A stretch of DNA of 37,536 nucleotides from an uncultured Verrucomicrobiales bacterium (GTDB lineage Bacteria > Verrucomicrobiota > Verrucomicrobiia > Verrucomicrobiales > DEV007), in contig CALSSN010000031.1 in assembly GCA_943789025.1 (NCBI GenBank), positions 1 through 37,536 on the forward strand, in the 5' to 3' direction. The notes under the pieces are model-generated. The model did no database searches and was not told the origin of the DNA. It saw nothing but the letters and a program-made list of their open reading frames with translations. A program made the translations under genes and the position numbers. Shown here in pieces: positions 9,160-17,835 of this stretch (position 1 is its first letter; each line of letters begins with the position of its first letter).

Positions 9160-10854
9160 ATGGCGCATGTCTTTCGATGGTTTCTGGGGGTTCTTTTGCT
9201 TGTCTTCGTGTTTGCTCTGGCCAGTGACTTGCTGGGAGGAGAATCGGTTTGGAGCTTCTTCCAGGATTTCTTCTTCGGGCGGATCGCTGGTCTCCCGGGA
9301 TGGATTTCTGTGTTGCAGCCTCTCGTGGCGACGGTGGGGCTCGTGGTGGTCGGTCTTCTCGCTGGTGTCGCCATCGGTGTACCTCTCGGGCTCGTCTGGG
9401 GGCGCCATCACTGGTGGGCATTTCCGCTTGGGATCGTGGTGGCAGGTTTGCTCGGAGCGTTTCCTCTCGGCCTGTGTGTGTTTTTTCTTCACCTGGTCAT
9501 TGTCGATTTTGGTTGGACCGTGCCTGGTTACTTATGCATCGACTCGGGGGGAGGACTCGGCGTGGCCGGACGCTATCTTCTCGGTGTTGCGTGTCTGGCA
9601 CCTCTGGCTGCGGGAGAGATTGCAGTTGTCGTTCGTGGTGAGGTCCGTCGTGCGGTGGGGGATCGGAGGCAGGAGTTCGCACGGTCTCTGGGAATGTCTC
9701 GGCGCGCGGTGTTCCCGCGGTGGGCCATCCCTCCGGCACTGGTGGCGACCCTGGCTTCTCTGCCCATGCTGGTGGCGGTGCTTTTCTCGTGGGCCGCCGC
9801 GATCGAGTGGGTTTTTCGCATCGGTGGGCTCGGGCGGGTGGTGGTGGAGAGTGCCCTCACCGGTGACCTTTCTGGCTCTCTGCTCGGGATTCTGGTCCTC
9901 GCTATGATGGTGTCGGTGTTGCGCTCAATCGCTCATGCCAGTTCTCGCGGCGAGCACTGGCGGACTGTCCCGATCTACAGTCAGCGAAATGACTTCCCCC
10001 CCGGTGGCTGGCTCAAAGAGAGCTTGAGCAGGCGGCTCTGGTGGTGGCGGATCGGTCTGGGAACTGGCCTGCTTGTCTTTCTACCCCTTGCGCTCTTCTT
10101 TCTTTCTTCGCTGCTTCCTACCGCGCGCTGGGACGAGGCTTTTCTGAGCATGGAAGCAATCCTCGGGCGCGCATCTCTTGCGGGAGGCGAAGCAGGGGCT
10201 GAAGCGGCAGCTGGCTACGGGGCGCTGCTTGTGGGAAGAGCTGTCTGTGCCGGATACGGGGCACTTTGCGGGGGCTTGTTGAGCGCCTTTCTCGGTGTAT
10301 TCTGGGGAATTGCCGCAGCGGTTGTGAAGGGGCGGCTGATGCAGAGGGTGCTGGGGGGGAGCGCAGATTTTGTCTCGAGTGTTCCGATGGCCCTTCTGCT
10401 TCTGGTTCTGGTCATTCCTGAGGATGCTGGGGTGTGGGGACCGCGGTGCGTCCTGGTAGTGCTCCTGGCAGCACGCGTGGCGCGAGGCGTGGCACGCACG
10501 GTTCCGGAAATGCTTTCACCCGGGTATCTGGAAGCTGCCAGCAGTCTCCCCCAGCACAGGCTGGTGACCCTGAGGGAAGTGCTGCGCAGGCCTGTGCTCT
10601 CGGCACTCCCCGGGTGGGTGGTCTCAACGCTGCATTGGTGGCTCTATGTTCCTGCCATGGTTGCGTTTCTGAACCCCTCAGTGGGGCTCTCTTTTCTTGG
10701 GGCTGCCGCAGGGCGCGGTATGGAGACCCTGTGGGAGACTCCGCTTGTGGTTTTCGCCCCGTGTCTGCTCCTTGGTATTCTGGGAGCGGGCTTTCATCTC
10801 TCCCGAATCCTGCTCCCTGACCGGAGTATCGACGGGCGCATAAGTCTGCGCTAA
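9160..10854 (+). CDS. Fused DppB/DppC-type ABC permease
   Basis: One 564-residue polypeptide with two binding-protein-dependent permease halves, equivalent to the separate OppB/DppB and OppC/DppC subunits of peptide importers. The N-terminal half (about 1-265) has an EAA-type loop around EFARSLGMSRRAVFPRWAIP. The C-terminal half (about 290-564) has another around YLEAASSLPQHRLVTLREVL. Each half has about five or six hydrophobic helices, with a soluble linker near 260-285. These loops dock onto the ATPase. It follows the binding protein by three bases and precedes the ATPase by 38. The fusion is unusual because these subunits are normally separate genes; no frameshift is needed to read through. 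Confidence 0.85.
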   Translation: MAHVFRWFLGVLLLVFVFALASDLLGGESVWSFFQDFFFGRIAGLPGWISVLQPLVATVGLVVVGLLAGVAIGVPLGLVWGRHHWWAFPLGIVVAGLLGAFPLGLCVFFLHLVIVDFGWTVPGYLCIDSGGGLGVAGRYLLGVACLAPLAAGEIAVVVRGEVRRAVGDRRQEFARSLGMSRRAVFPRWAIPPALVATLASLPMLVAVLFSWAAAIEWVFRIGGLGRVVVESALTGDLSGSLLGILVLAMMVSVLRSIAHASSRGEHWRTVPIYSQRNDFPPGGWLKESLSRRLWWWRIGLGTGLLVFLPLALFFLSSLLPTARWDEAFLSMEAILGRASLAGGEAGAEAAAGYGALLVGRAVCAGYGALCGGLLSAFLGVFWGIAAAVVKGRLMQRVLGGSADFVSSVPMALLLLVLVIPEDAGVWGPRCVLVVLLAARVARGVARTVPEMLSPGYLEAASSLPQHRLVTLREVLRRPVLSALPGWVVSTLHWWLYVPAMVAFLNPSVGLSFLGAAAGRGMETLWETPLVVFAPCLLLGILGAGFHLSRILLPDRSIDGRISLR

Positions 10855-10892
10855 GATACGAACATATTCGACCATTCCATAGCTGAACGACC

Positions 10893-11753
10893 ATGAGCGA
10901 ATCAACCGACCCTTTGCTGGAAATTCGTAACCTTTCGATCGGGTTTCGCGATGGCGGTGGACTTGTGAAGGCGGTTCGGGATGTCAGTATGAAGATCGGT
11001 CGTGGTGAAGGAGTGGCGCTCGTCGGAGAGAGTGGCAGCGGCAAAAGTGTGACTGCGCTCGCTCTGGCAGGCCTGCTTCCATCTCCTCCAGCAATGATTC
11101 TTGGTGGGGAGGTGCTGGTGGCTGGCAGAGACACCCTCAGGATGTCGGAGAGGCAGCTCCGCCGTATCCGCGGGAAGGAGATCGCCTATGTCTTCCAGGA
11201 ACCTTCGACTTCGCTCAATCCGGTCTTCTCGATCAGGACGCAGCTCGCTGAGGTGATCAAACTCCACTGTCCTGAGATCCCTTCCCGCGAGAGGGACGCG
11301 GAGATAATCAAGTGGCTCTACCGGGTTGGAATTGTCGACCCCGAAAAGCGTCTGCGCGATTACCCCCACCAGCTCAGCGGTGGCATGCAACAGCGGGTGA
11401 TGATTGCGATGGCGCTCTGTTGTCGTCCTTCGCTGCTTGTTGCCGATGAACCGACGACGGCTCTGGATGTGACCATCCAGGCACAGATCATGGATTTACT
11501 GGCGGAACTCAAGGAGGAGCTGGGCATGTCCCTCCTCTTGATCACGCATAACTTCGGGATCATCCGGAAAGTTGCGCAGCGAGTCGCGGTCATGTACCGA
11601 GGCGAGATCGTGGAAGACGGGCCGGTCGACGAGGTGATCAAAAATCCGAAGCACCCATACACGAAAGCTTTGATCGGGTGCGTGCCGAGGATGGGCGTGA
11701 AGCTGGATCGCCTCCCGACGATTGACGATATTTCGCTCGAAGCCTCTGTCTGA
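10893..11753 (+). CDS. Peptide-type ABC transporter ATP-binding protein (DppD/OppD-like)
   Basis: Cytoplasmic ATPase powering the importer encoded by the two genes upstream. Walker A GESGSGKS is at about 47-54, Q-loop FQEPSTSLNP at about 105-114, signature LSGGMQQR, Walker B LLVADEPTTALD and H-loop ITHNF. At 286 residues it ends soon after the HPYTKALIGCVP segment and lacks the longer C-terminal extension of many DppD and OppD proteins. No second ATPase (DppF/OppF) follows, so the protein probably acts as a homodimer or pairs with a partner encoded elsewhere. Confidence 0.93.
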   Translation: MSESTDPLLEIRNLSIGFRDGGGLVKAVRDVSMKIGRGEGVALVGESGSGKSVTALALAGLLPSPPAMILGGEVLVAGRDTLRMSERQLRRIRGKEIAYVFQEPSTSLNPVFSIRTQLAEVIKLHCPEIPSRERDAEIIKWLYRVGIVDPEKRLRDYPHQLSGGMQQRVMIAMALCCRPSLLVADEPTTALDVTIQAQIMDLLAELKEELGMSLLLITHNFGIIRKVAQRVAVMYRGEIVEDGPVDEVIKNPKHPYTKALIGCVPRMGVKLDRLPTIDDISLEASV

Positions 11754-11828
11754 GAGGGCCAGTGATTCCTCTGAGAGATCCCTCTTCGGGCTTGATTCCA
11801 GCAGGTGATCGGTCACTGTCCTCCCGTT

Positions 11829-13361
11829 ATGGCGAAGCCTGTAGTTTTGATTATTCGTGACGGTTGGGGAATCAATCCCAGTGGAGAAGAAGGCGCTGTC
11901 GCGGACGGCAATGTCACGCTGCTGGGTAAAACACCGTTCCACGACCACCTTTACGAGACCTTTCCTATGGCGACGGCGAGCGCCTCGGGAGAAGACGTCG
12001 GGCTTCCGGCTGGCCAGATGGGGAACTCGGAAGTTGGGCATCTCAACCTCGGCGCCGGCAGGATCGTCTACCAGGACCTGAGCAGAATCAATCTGGCGAT
12101 CGCCTCGGGCGAGATCGCTGAGAATGAAGTTCTCAACACAGCCTTTAGCCGAGCGAAAGGTGCCCGTCTGCATTTTCTCGGTCTGGTTTCAGATGGAGGT
12201 GTCCACAGCCATCAGGATCATCTGGTTGCCCTGTGCGACCTCGCCAAAGGCGCGGGGGTGGAGGATCTGGTTGTCCATGCCATCACCGATGGGCGGGACA
12301 CTTCCCCTACGGGCGGAGCGGATTTTCTTGCCGAATGCGAAGAAAAACTTGCGGGTTCCGGGGCAAAGATTGCCACGGTGGTCGGTCGCTACTATGCAAT
12401 GGATCGCGACCGCCGGTGGGAGCGAACAAAGATCGCCTGGGATGCAATTGTCGATGGCAAGGGCGAGGTGAAGGAATGCCTGCCTTCGGAGGCGGTGCGA
12501 GCCTGCTACGACGCAGGCCAGACTGACGAGTTTTTGCTGCCCATGATTTTCATGGAGCCGGATTCCCGGCGGGTGCGCGACGGAGATGTCGTCATCTGGT
12601 TTAATTTCAGGGCTGACCGTGCCCGTCAGATTTCCGAGGCTTTTCTCATCGATGGCTTCGATGGCTTCGAGACCCATGAGGTTCCCGCAGTGGAGTATGT
12701 CACCTTGACTGAATACGACGCGCGTTATCATTGCCCGATTGTCTTCCCATCCGTGGCGATCATGGACGGCCTCGGGGAGACTGTGAGCAAAGCTGGTCTC
12801 CGTCAGCTCAGGATCGCCGAGTCAGAAAAGTACCCGCACGTGACCTATTTCTTCAATGGTGGTATCGAGCAACCCTACCCGAGGCAGGAGATCAAAGAGA
12901 TCCCGTCTCCGAAGGTTGCCACCTACGACCTCCAGCCTGAAATGAGCGCCCCCAGGGTGACAGAGGAGTTGGTTTCGCGGCTGGGAGATTTTGATCTCGT
13001 TATTCTCAATTTCGCCAATCCCGACATGGTGGGTCATACCGGTGTTGTCGAAGCAGGAATCAAGGCGGTTGAGATGATCGATCACTGTGTTCAGGCGGTG
13101 GTGGAAAAGACCCTCGAGTTGGGTGGGTCCCTTCTGATTACCGCTGACCATGGTAACTGTGATCAGATGCGCAATCCTGATGGCTCGCCGCACACCGCGC
13201 ACACGACGAACCTCGTCCACGTCATCTACGTCGGCGCAGACCACGCTGGAGTGACTATGCGCGATGGGATTCTCGCTGACATTGCTCCGACTCTGCTTGT
13301 TATGCTGGGGGTAGAGAAACCGGAGGCGATGACCGGGTCAAGCCTGATTGAGCGGAAGTGA
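11829..13361 (+). CDS. gpmI: 2,3-bisphosphoglycerate-independent phosphoglycerate mutase
   Basis: Interconverts 3- and 2-phosphoglycerate in glycolysis through a phosphoserine, using two Mn(II) ions. The 510-residue protein is full length. Seen: IRDGWG with metal ligand Asp11, MGNSEVGHLNLGAGR with catalytic Ser67, DGGVHSHQDHL, ITDGRDTSP, FRADRARQ, the late metal motif FANPDMVGHTG, and TADHGNCDQM. ATG 11829 was chosen over an in-frame ATG at 11805 because MAKPVVLIIRDGWG matches the family start. It lies 75 bp downstream of the ABC ATPase on the same strand and is convergent with the ACT-domain gene. Confidence 0.97.
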   Translation: MAKPVVLIIRDGWGINPSGEEGAVADGNVTLLGKTPFHDHLYETFPMATASASGEDVGLPAGQMGNSEVGHLNLGAGRIVYQDLSRINLAIASGEIAENEVLNTAFSRAKGARLHFLGLVSDGGVHSHQDHLVALCDLAKGAGVEDLVVHAITDGRDTSPTGGADFLAECEEKLAGSGAKIATVVGRYYAMDRDRRWERTKIAWDAIVDGKGEVKECLPSEAVRACYDAGQTDEFLLPMIFMEPDSRRVRDGDVVIWFNFRADRARQISEAFLIDGFDGFETHEVPAVEYVTLTEYDARYHCPIVFPSVAIMDGLGETVSKAGLRQLRIAESEKYPHVTYFFNGGIEQPYPRQEIKEIPSPKVATYDLQPEMSAPRVTEELVSRLGDFDLVILNFANPDMVGHTGVVEAGIKAVEMIDHCVQAVVEKTLELGGSLLITADHGNCDQMRNPDGSPHTAHTTNLVHVIYVGADHAGVTMRDGILADIAPTLLVMLGVEKPEAMTGSSLIERK

Positions 13362-13385
13362 GAGAGCAGGCGACTGGTTGTTTTA

Positions 13386-13913
13386 CTACGCGATCCGGAC
13401 GTCGACCATGAGGTCTTCTCCGATCGCTTCGAGGGCGGATTGAAGTTCACCCTGGTCGCATGCGACTGGAATTCGGAGGCGCGCCTGCGCTCGGAAAAGG
13501 GGTTCTCCGGACATGGCTGCACTTTCCATGGCGGTATGAAGTTCTTCGACGTTGATCCCTCGCTCTGCCAGGGCGGAGGAGATTTGGCGGACGATTCCCG
13601 GGCGGTCCTGGCCGACCACATCGAGATGGCAGGTGGTCGCTTCCTCGGGGTTTCCCGGGCCGGGATCGCCTGCATGGAGCGGCGAGGTCGCAATCTGGAG
13701 GGAGACGTCGTCCAACGCCTTGAGAGCCGAGAGCAGCGGAGCCTCTGCATCGGCGGGGACCGTCAGTTTGAGAATCCCGGCGAAAGATCCCGCGAGATGG
13801 GCCATCCGGCTCTCCAGCCAGTTGCCATGATGCTCGGCTACGAGGTCGGAGATTTGTTGGACCAGCCCGGGGCGGTCAGGTGCAATGATAGTGAGAACGA
13901 TTTCGGAGGACAT
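13386..13913 (-). CDS. Double ACT-domain protein (GcvR-like regulator)
   Basis: A 175-residue protein made of two ACT domains: residues about 1-80 beginning SSEIVLTIIAPDRPGLVQQISDLV, with its DRPG motif, and about 95-175 containing VVGQDRPGIVRQISSALAERGINV. The pair resembles GcvR, the regulator of the glycine cleavage operon, and related amino-acid-sensing ACT proteins. Start ATG 13913 was chosen because the preceding residues in that frame lack any family resemblance. It is the last gene of the minus-strand run, 56 bp after mobA. The ligand and target are unknown. Confidence 0.8.
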   Translation of the reverse strand: MSSEIVLTIIAPDRPGLVQQISDLVAEHHGNWLESRMAHLAGSFAGILKLTVPADAEAPLLSALKALDDVSLQIATSPLHAGDPGPGNPEEATTCHLDVVGQDRPGIVRQISSALAERGINVEELHTAMESAAMSGEPLFRAQARLRIPVACDQGELQSALEAIGEDLMVDVRIA

Positions 13914-13969
13914 GATCTGATCGCTGCTTCTGGCAGACAGAGATACGGTGCTTGGGGCCCAGGTATTTG

Positions 13970-14602
13970 TCACCTCGATTCCTGAAAGCGCTGCCAGTCC
14001 TCTGGGAGGTTGAGACTTTCGATGCGAGTGGTGTCCTGTGCGGGAAGGGTGACTTCCCGGACAATCCCTTGTTTGCTGCAGGCTCGGCAAAAGGCTCGGA
14101 GGGAGCGTTCTCCGCGTGCTACAAGTTTCTTCGCCGGGGCGATGCACGCAGGGGTCAAGAGGCAGGGCAGAGGTTGGATCTCCCCAGCGTCATCCCGAAG
14201 GATGATGCCATTTTCGCAGGGGGTATCGCGGAAGATCCTGCGCAGAAACGAGGCGTCTACTCCAGGCATGTCCACGGCGGTGACGAGTCTGGGCAGGTCA
14301 GGAAAAGGACTCTGAAGGAGGCGGATGAGAGCCGGCAAGGCACCTGCGTCCGCGGTCTGATCAGGCACGATCCTGACGTCGGAGGGTATGGCATCAAAAA
14401 AGCATTGGTCAGGCCGGGAACTGATCAAGCTGGCCCTTGGAGAAAGCGTGCGGAGAACCTCAAGTTGATGGCGCCAGAGGGGAATGCCGTCGAGCTCGAG
14501 CAAGGCTTTGTCTTTTTCCATCCTGCGGGAGCGACCTCCGGTGAGCAGAACGGCGACAAAGTCATGAGAATGCGTGGGTGGTTTCGTCGTGCTTGTGCCC
14601 AT
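13970..14602 (-). CDS. mobA: Molybdenum cofactor guanylyltransferase MobA-like
   Basis: Nucleotidyltransferase expected to attach GMP to molybdopterin, making the Mo-bis-MGD precursor. The N-terminus VAVLLTGGRSRRMEKDKALLE matches the nucleotide-binding LxGGxSxRMGxDKA signature, with Glu in place of the usual Gly after Met. TAVDMPGVD around residues 110-118 is the metal-binding region. At 210 residues it has the usual length. It starts three bases after the MOSC-domain gene ends, so both are probably cotranslated and serve molybdoenzymes. Other cofactor genes are not in this window. MobA-like enzymes of other specificity cannot be excluded. Confidence 0.85.
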   Translation of the reverse strand: MGTSTTKPPTHSHDFVAVLLTGGRSRRMEKDKALLELDGIPLWRHQLEVLRTLSPRASLISSRPDQCFFDAIPSDVRIVPDQTADAGALPALIRLLQSPFPDLPRLVTAVDMPGVDASFLRRIFRDTPCENGIILRDDAGEIQPLPCLLTPACIAPAKKLVARGERSLRAFCRACSKQGIVREVTLPAQDTTRIESLNLPEDWQRFQESR

Positions 14603-14605
14603 CGC

Positions 14606-15103
14606 TCAACTGCCGGTGTCGGATTCGAGGAGTTCAAGTTCGGCGGCACCGGTTCGCAGGGTCCCTCCCTCGAGGATGCGAGCGCGCAGACCGCCTTGCC
14701 CAGAGAGTGCTTGTTCTGCGCCTTCCCCGAAGGCCTGGTTCATCCAGTAACAGGGCTTTGCCTCCTCGCTGCCTTCGAAGACAACATCCTGGATGCGAAA
14801 GCGACGACCGATCAGAGAAGGAAGATCGATGCCCTGCGTGATGATGTTCCGCCGCAAGACATCCGGTTGCCTGTCATCGATTTTGAGGCGCTTGCAGAGT
14901 GCCTGGTAGCTTTCCTGGGCAAAGAAAGTGATCTGCCCTTTGTAGTCGTCTTTCCACGAAAAGAAGCGGTCTCCTTCAATCCCTGCTCCGGCAATGCATT
15001 GCGCTTCATCAAGCAAGACCATGGGCGCCCTTCCGGCCTCTTTGCCGTGGTGGCCGAAGAAATTGTGGTTTGGGGAAATGTAGATGGCCAGCAGCTTTGC
15101 CAT
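14606..15103 (-). CDS. MOSC-domain protein
   Basis: A 165-residue single-domain protein of the MOSC family (related to the C-terminal domain of molybdenum-cofactor sulfurase and to YiiM), thought to bind or move sulfur or the cofactor. Seen: AGAGIEGDRFF at about 38-48, LRRNIITQGIDL at about 83-94, GRRFRIQDVVFEG, and the conserved cysteine in KPCYWMNQAF near 116-125. It is tightly linked to mobA, which supports a role in molybdenum-cofactor use. The upstream pilin-like gene ends 15 bp before its start. Confidence 0.85.
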   Translation of the reverse strand: MAKLLAIYISPNHNFFGHHGKEAGRAPMVLLDEAQCIAGAGIEGDRFFSWKDDYKGQITFFAQESYQALCKRLKIDDRQPDVLRRNIITQGIDLPSLIGRRFRIQDVVFEGSEEAKPCYWMNQAFGEGAEQALSGQGGLRARILEGGTLRTGAAELELLESDTGS

Positions 15104-15118
15104 GGTCGCAGAGGAGCG

Positions 15119-15865
15119 TCAGGGTTGGAGGATCTTTACTTTATGTCCATCGAGGGTGGGTGTTTCCGGGGTCGGGGAAGTGATGTCTCTGCCCAGTTCG
15201 TCGCGGGCAATCCCATTTCTGCTGAGCGTGATCAGTCGTGCAGATCCTGCCGCGAAACCTACCACAATTTTGTTCTTAAGTCCGCCGCCGACGCGGCCAC
15301 GTTCACCAGGCCAGCGGAGGCCGACCCCGCTTTTCTTATTCCGTGTCATGACAACAGGTATCAGAGGAGCGCCCTCGGTCGTAGTTTGCAGTCCACGGAC
15401 GTAGGCCCAGGCGATGTTTTCCGGCAGGATTGGAGTGGCGGTATCGCGGTCGGGTGGAGGACAAGGGCGGGCGGTTGCGTAACACTCGTCACTGAGGTGG
15501 TAGAACCTTTCCTCGTTGTAATAGCCACCACCAATCAAGGCAGAAAAGTTGTCGGTGGCAGTATCATTGCCAAGAATGACAGGACGGGAATTTCTGTCGA
15601 CTCCCTGGCGCAGAATGGCGTGGCTTTCATCATGCGCTACATCAGGGAAATGCTGGTCATGGTCGTTAGCAAAGGCTCGCAACGCTGACAGAATTCCACG
15701 TGCCTGAGCAATCGCACGCGCTTCTTGAGTGGCGACCTCAGCTCGCCTCGCCACGAGCACGCCAAGAACAAAAAGAAAAGAGACAATGGTGAGCGAAAGA
15801 AGCAGCTCGATGCGGGTGAATCCGATCCCCCCGGGTCGCGGGCCGTCTCGTTGAGGATGCTTCAT
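15119..15865 (-). CDS. Type IV pilin-like protein
   Basis: A 248-residue protein with a prepilin N-terminus: a Pro/Arg-rich leader, then GFTRIELLLSLTIVSFLFVLG, with Glu at +5 after cleavage behind glycine, then a hydrophobic helix. The rest is a globular domain. ATG 15865 gives a leader of normal length; an in-frame ATG at 15904 would overlap the upstream gene further. It sits between a small membrane protein and the MOSC gene, with no pilus-assembly genes nearby, and so resembles the stand-alone prepilins common in Verrucomicrobiota and Planctomycetota. Function unknown. Confidence 0.75.
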   Translation of the reverse strand: MKHPQRDGPRPGGIGFTRIELLLSLTIVSFLFVLGVLVARRAEVATQEARAIAQARGILSALRAFANDHDQHFPDVAHDESHAILRQGVDRNSRPVILGNDTATDNFSALIGGGYYNEERFYHLSDECYATARPCPPPDRDTATPILPENIAWAYVRGLQTTTEGAPLIPVVMTRNKKSGVGLRWPGERGRVGGGLKNKIVVGFAAGSARLITLSRNGIARDELGRDITSPTPETPTLDGHKVKILQP

Positions 15866-15878
15866 CTGCTTTGCGCTT

Positions 15879-16457
15879 TCATCCAGATCCTGGAAGAATT
15901 GCATCGAGTTTTTTCGAGAGATCAGGAAGTTTGCTAGGAAGGTTAGGGAGCTTTTCGGGAAGGACCTCGGCTCTCGGTGTCGGACCACTGCCAATGTTAG
16001 GGTAGAGGATTTCCGTGTCTTGAATGTGGAGCCAGATGGAAAGCAGGCCGACGCCAATACTGCCAACCAGAGTCAGGCCGAGAATGATCTGGCCAACTTT
16101 TGCCTTCCGGGTCGCGATTGTAACGAGGCAAGCAAAAGCCAGACTGAGGTAAGCCCATTGCTTGGAATCGCGTAATTCGGTCTGTGCTTTGATCCGGCTT
16201 CCGTCCGCGGCACTTTTTGCTTCGAGAACCGGTTGCTCGGCAAGTTTTCTGTTCGCCAGTTGCGGGTAGGAAGTGAGTGATGCAATGCAAATGAGTCCCA
16301 GGGCGAGAGCTTGGAACCGGAAATTTTTCATCCCGAGCGCGACGGTGAGGAGCAGGAGTCCTGCGAAGATTCCATACACCGGGGCGGTCTCGAGAAGAAC
16401 ATGCAGGTATTCTGCATCCTGGAGCCTGTCTATGGTTTTCTGCAACTGGTCTGTCAT
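15879..16457 (-). CDS. Hypothetical inner-membrane protein
   Basis: I do not recognise this 192-residue protein. It has four hydrophobic stretches that look like transmembrane helices (about residues 27-43, 46-65, 98-113 and 120-142), separated after the second by a charged segment. The soluble tail is rich in Pro, Leu and Lys (KLPNLPSKLPDLSKKLD). Its stop lies 13 bp before the pilin-like gene, so the two are probably cotranscribed with ruvB upstream. Confidence 0.65.
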   Translation of the reverse strand: MTDQLQKTIDRLQDAEYLHVLLETAPVYGIFAGLLLLTVALGMKNFRFQALALGLICIASLTSYPQLANRKLAEQPVLEAKSAADGSRIKAQTELRDSKQWAYLSLAFACLVTIATRKAKVGQIILGLTLVGSIGVGLLSIWLHIQDTEILYPNIGSGPTPRAEVLPEKLPNLPSKLPDLSKKLDAILPGSG

Positions 16458-16513
16458 GGTTCAAGGAGAGGGGGCGGATGGCATGGATGAGTCGATCGTT
16501 GGCAGGGTGAGTG

Positions 16514-17539
16514 TCAGAGAAGTTCCTGCTGAGTGTCCCTTCCGGTGGGAGCTGAAAGCCCGAATTTGGCGTAAGCGGAAGGCATGGCGACCCGACCTCG
16601 CGGAGTGCGCTTGAGAAACCCCTGCATGATTAGGTAAGGTTCGTAGACATCCTCAAGGGTGCCCTCTTCCTCGCCCACTGAAACGGCGATGGTTCCGATG
16701 CCTACCGGCCCGCCGTCGAATTTGTAGATGACCGATTCGAGGATGCGTTTGTCCATCTCGTCGAGTCCGTCCTCGTCGATCTCGATCATCGTCAGGGCGG
16801 CGATGGCGACCTCGGAGGTGATACGTCCATCGGCCTTGACCTCAGCATAGTCTCTGACCCAGCGCAGCAGGGTGTTGGCGACCCGAGGGGTGCCACGCGA
16901 GCGTGAGGCGATTTCCATAGATCCGGCATCGTCGATGTCGACCCTGAGGATTTGGGAAGAGCGAAGAATAATACGGGAGAGCTCAGGGGTGGCGTAGTAA
17001 TCGAGGCGGTTGGTGACACCGAAGCGGGATCGCAGTGGTGCGGTGAGCATGCCCGCGCGGGTGGTTGCGCCGACTAGAGTGAAGGGAGGGAGGTCGATGC
17101 GGACGGTCTTAGCAGCGGGGCCCTGGTCGATCATGATGTCGAGCGAGAAGTCCTCCATGGCCGGATAGAGATACTCCTCGATTTTGGCGTGGAGGCGATG
17201 GATCTCGTCGATGAAGAGCACGTCTTTTTCTTCGAGGCTGGTGAGGATTCCGGCAAGATCACCAGCCTTCTCGATCTGTGGACCGGAGATGGTATGGATA
17301 TGTGAGCCCATGGCGGTTGCCAAAAGGTTCGAGAGGGTGGTCTTGCCAAGTCCCGGTGGACCGCAGAGGAGAACGTGTCCGAGGGCTTCTCCACGTCTCA
17401 ACGCCGCCTCAACCATGAGAAGAAGTCGGTCTTTGACTTTTTTCTGTCCGAGGAAGTCAACGAAGCTTGCCGGGCGGAGGCTGATCTCAAGCTCGCTGGG
17501 TGGGTCGGTGGTGATCTCCTTGTAGTAATTTTCGCTCAC
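16514..17539 (-). CDS. ruvB: Holliday junction branch migration ATPase RuvB
   Basis: RuvB hexamers pump DNA through the RuvA-bound Holliday junction. The 341-residue protein is full length. It has the N-terminal [12 protein letters not shown] segment, Walker [10 protein letters not shown] near 60-68, Walker [10 protein letters not shown], sensor I GATTRAG, the arginine-finger region LRSRFG, and the C-terminal winged helix ([15 protein letters not shown]). It is first in the minus-strand run 17539-13386 and divergent from bamA. ruvA and ruvC are not in the window. Confidence 0.97.
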   Translation of the reverse strand: MSENYYKEITTDPPSELEISLRPASFVDFLGQKKVKDRLLLMVEAALRRGEALGHVLLCGPPGLGKTTLSNLLATAMGSHIHTISGPQIEKAGDLAGILTSLEEKDVLFIDEIHRLHAKIEEYLYPAMEDFSLDIMIDQGPAAKTVRIDLPPFTLVGATTRAGMLTAPLRSRFGVTNRLDYYATPELSRIILRSSQILRVDIDDAGSMEIASRSRGTPRVANTLLRWVRDYAEVKADGRITSEVAIAALTMIEIDEDGLDEMDKRILESVIYKFDGGPVGIGTIAVSVGEEEGTLEDVYEPYLIMQGFLKRTPRGRVAMPSAYAKFGLSAPTGRDTQQELL

Positions 17540-17835
17540 GGGATGTGTGTGGCAGGAGCCCTGTCTGATGAGTTAGTAGTGTCAGCAAGGCAAATGCGCA
17601 AGCTTCATACCGCGAGGGAACGCTGGTTGAAGGAAAGCAAGGCTAAGCAAAAAGAGGTCACATTTTTCTTCCTTGCGGTGAAAATTGTTGGTACGGAAAC
17701 TCAAAATTGATGATTTTTCTTTTTTCTGCTTTTCCTCGGGGGATGCATGCCTTATGCCAAGGAAAGAAAGAATTTGGCTTTACCTCGACGGGAGGACGTA
17801 TCACTGTTCTTCCCATCGACCCACCAGCACCCATC

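Noticed and set aside
13952..15688. Long plus-strand open frame (about 578 codons)
   Set aside because: It is the antisense of mobA, the MOSC gene and the pilin-like gene, whose motifs are clear on the other strand. The translated residues resemble no protein.
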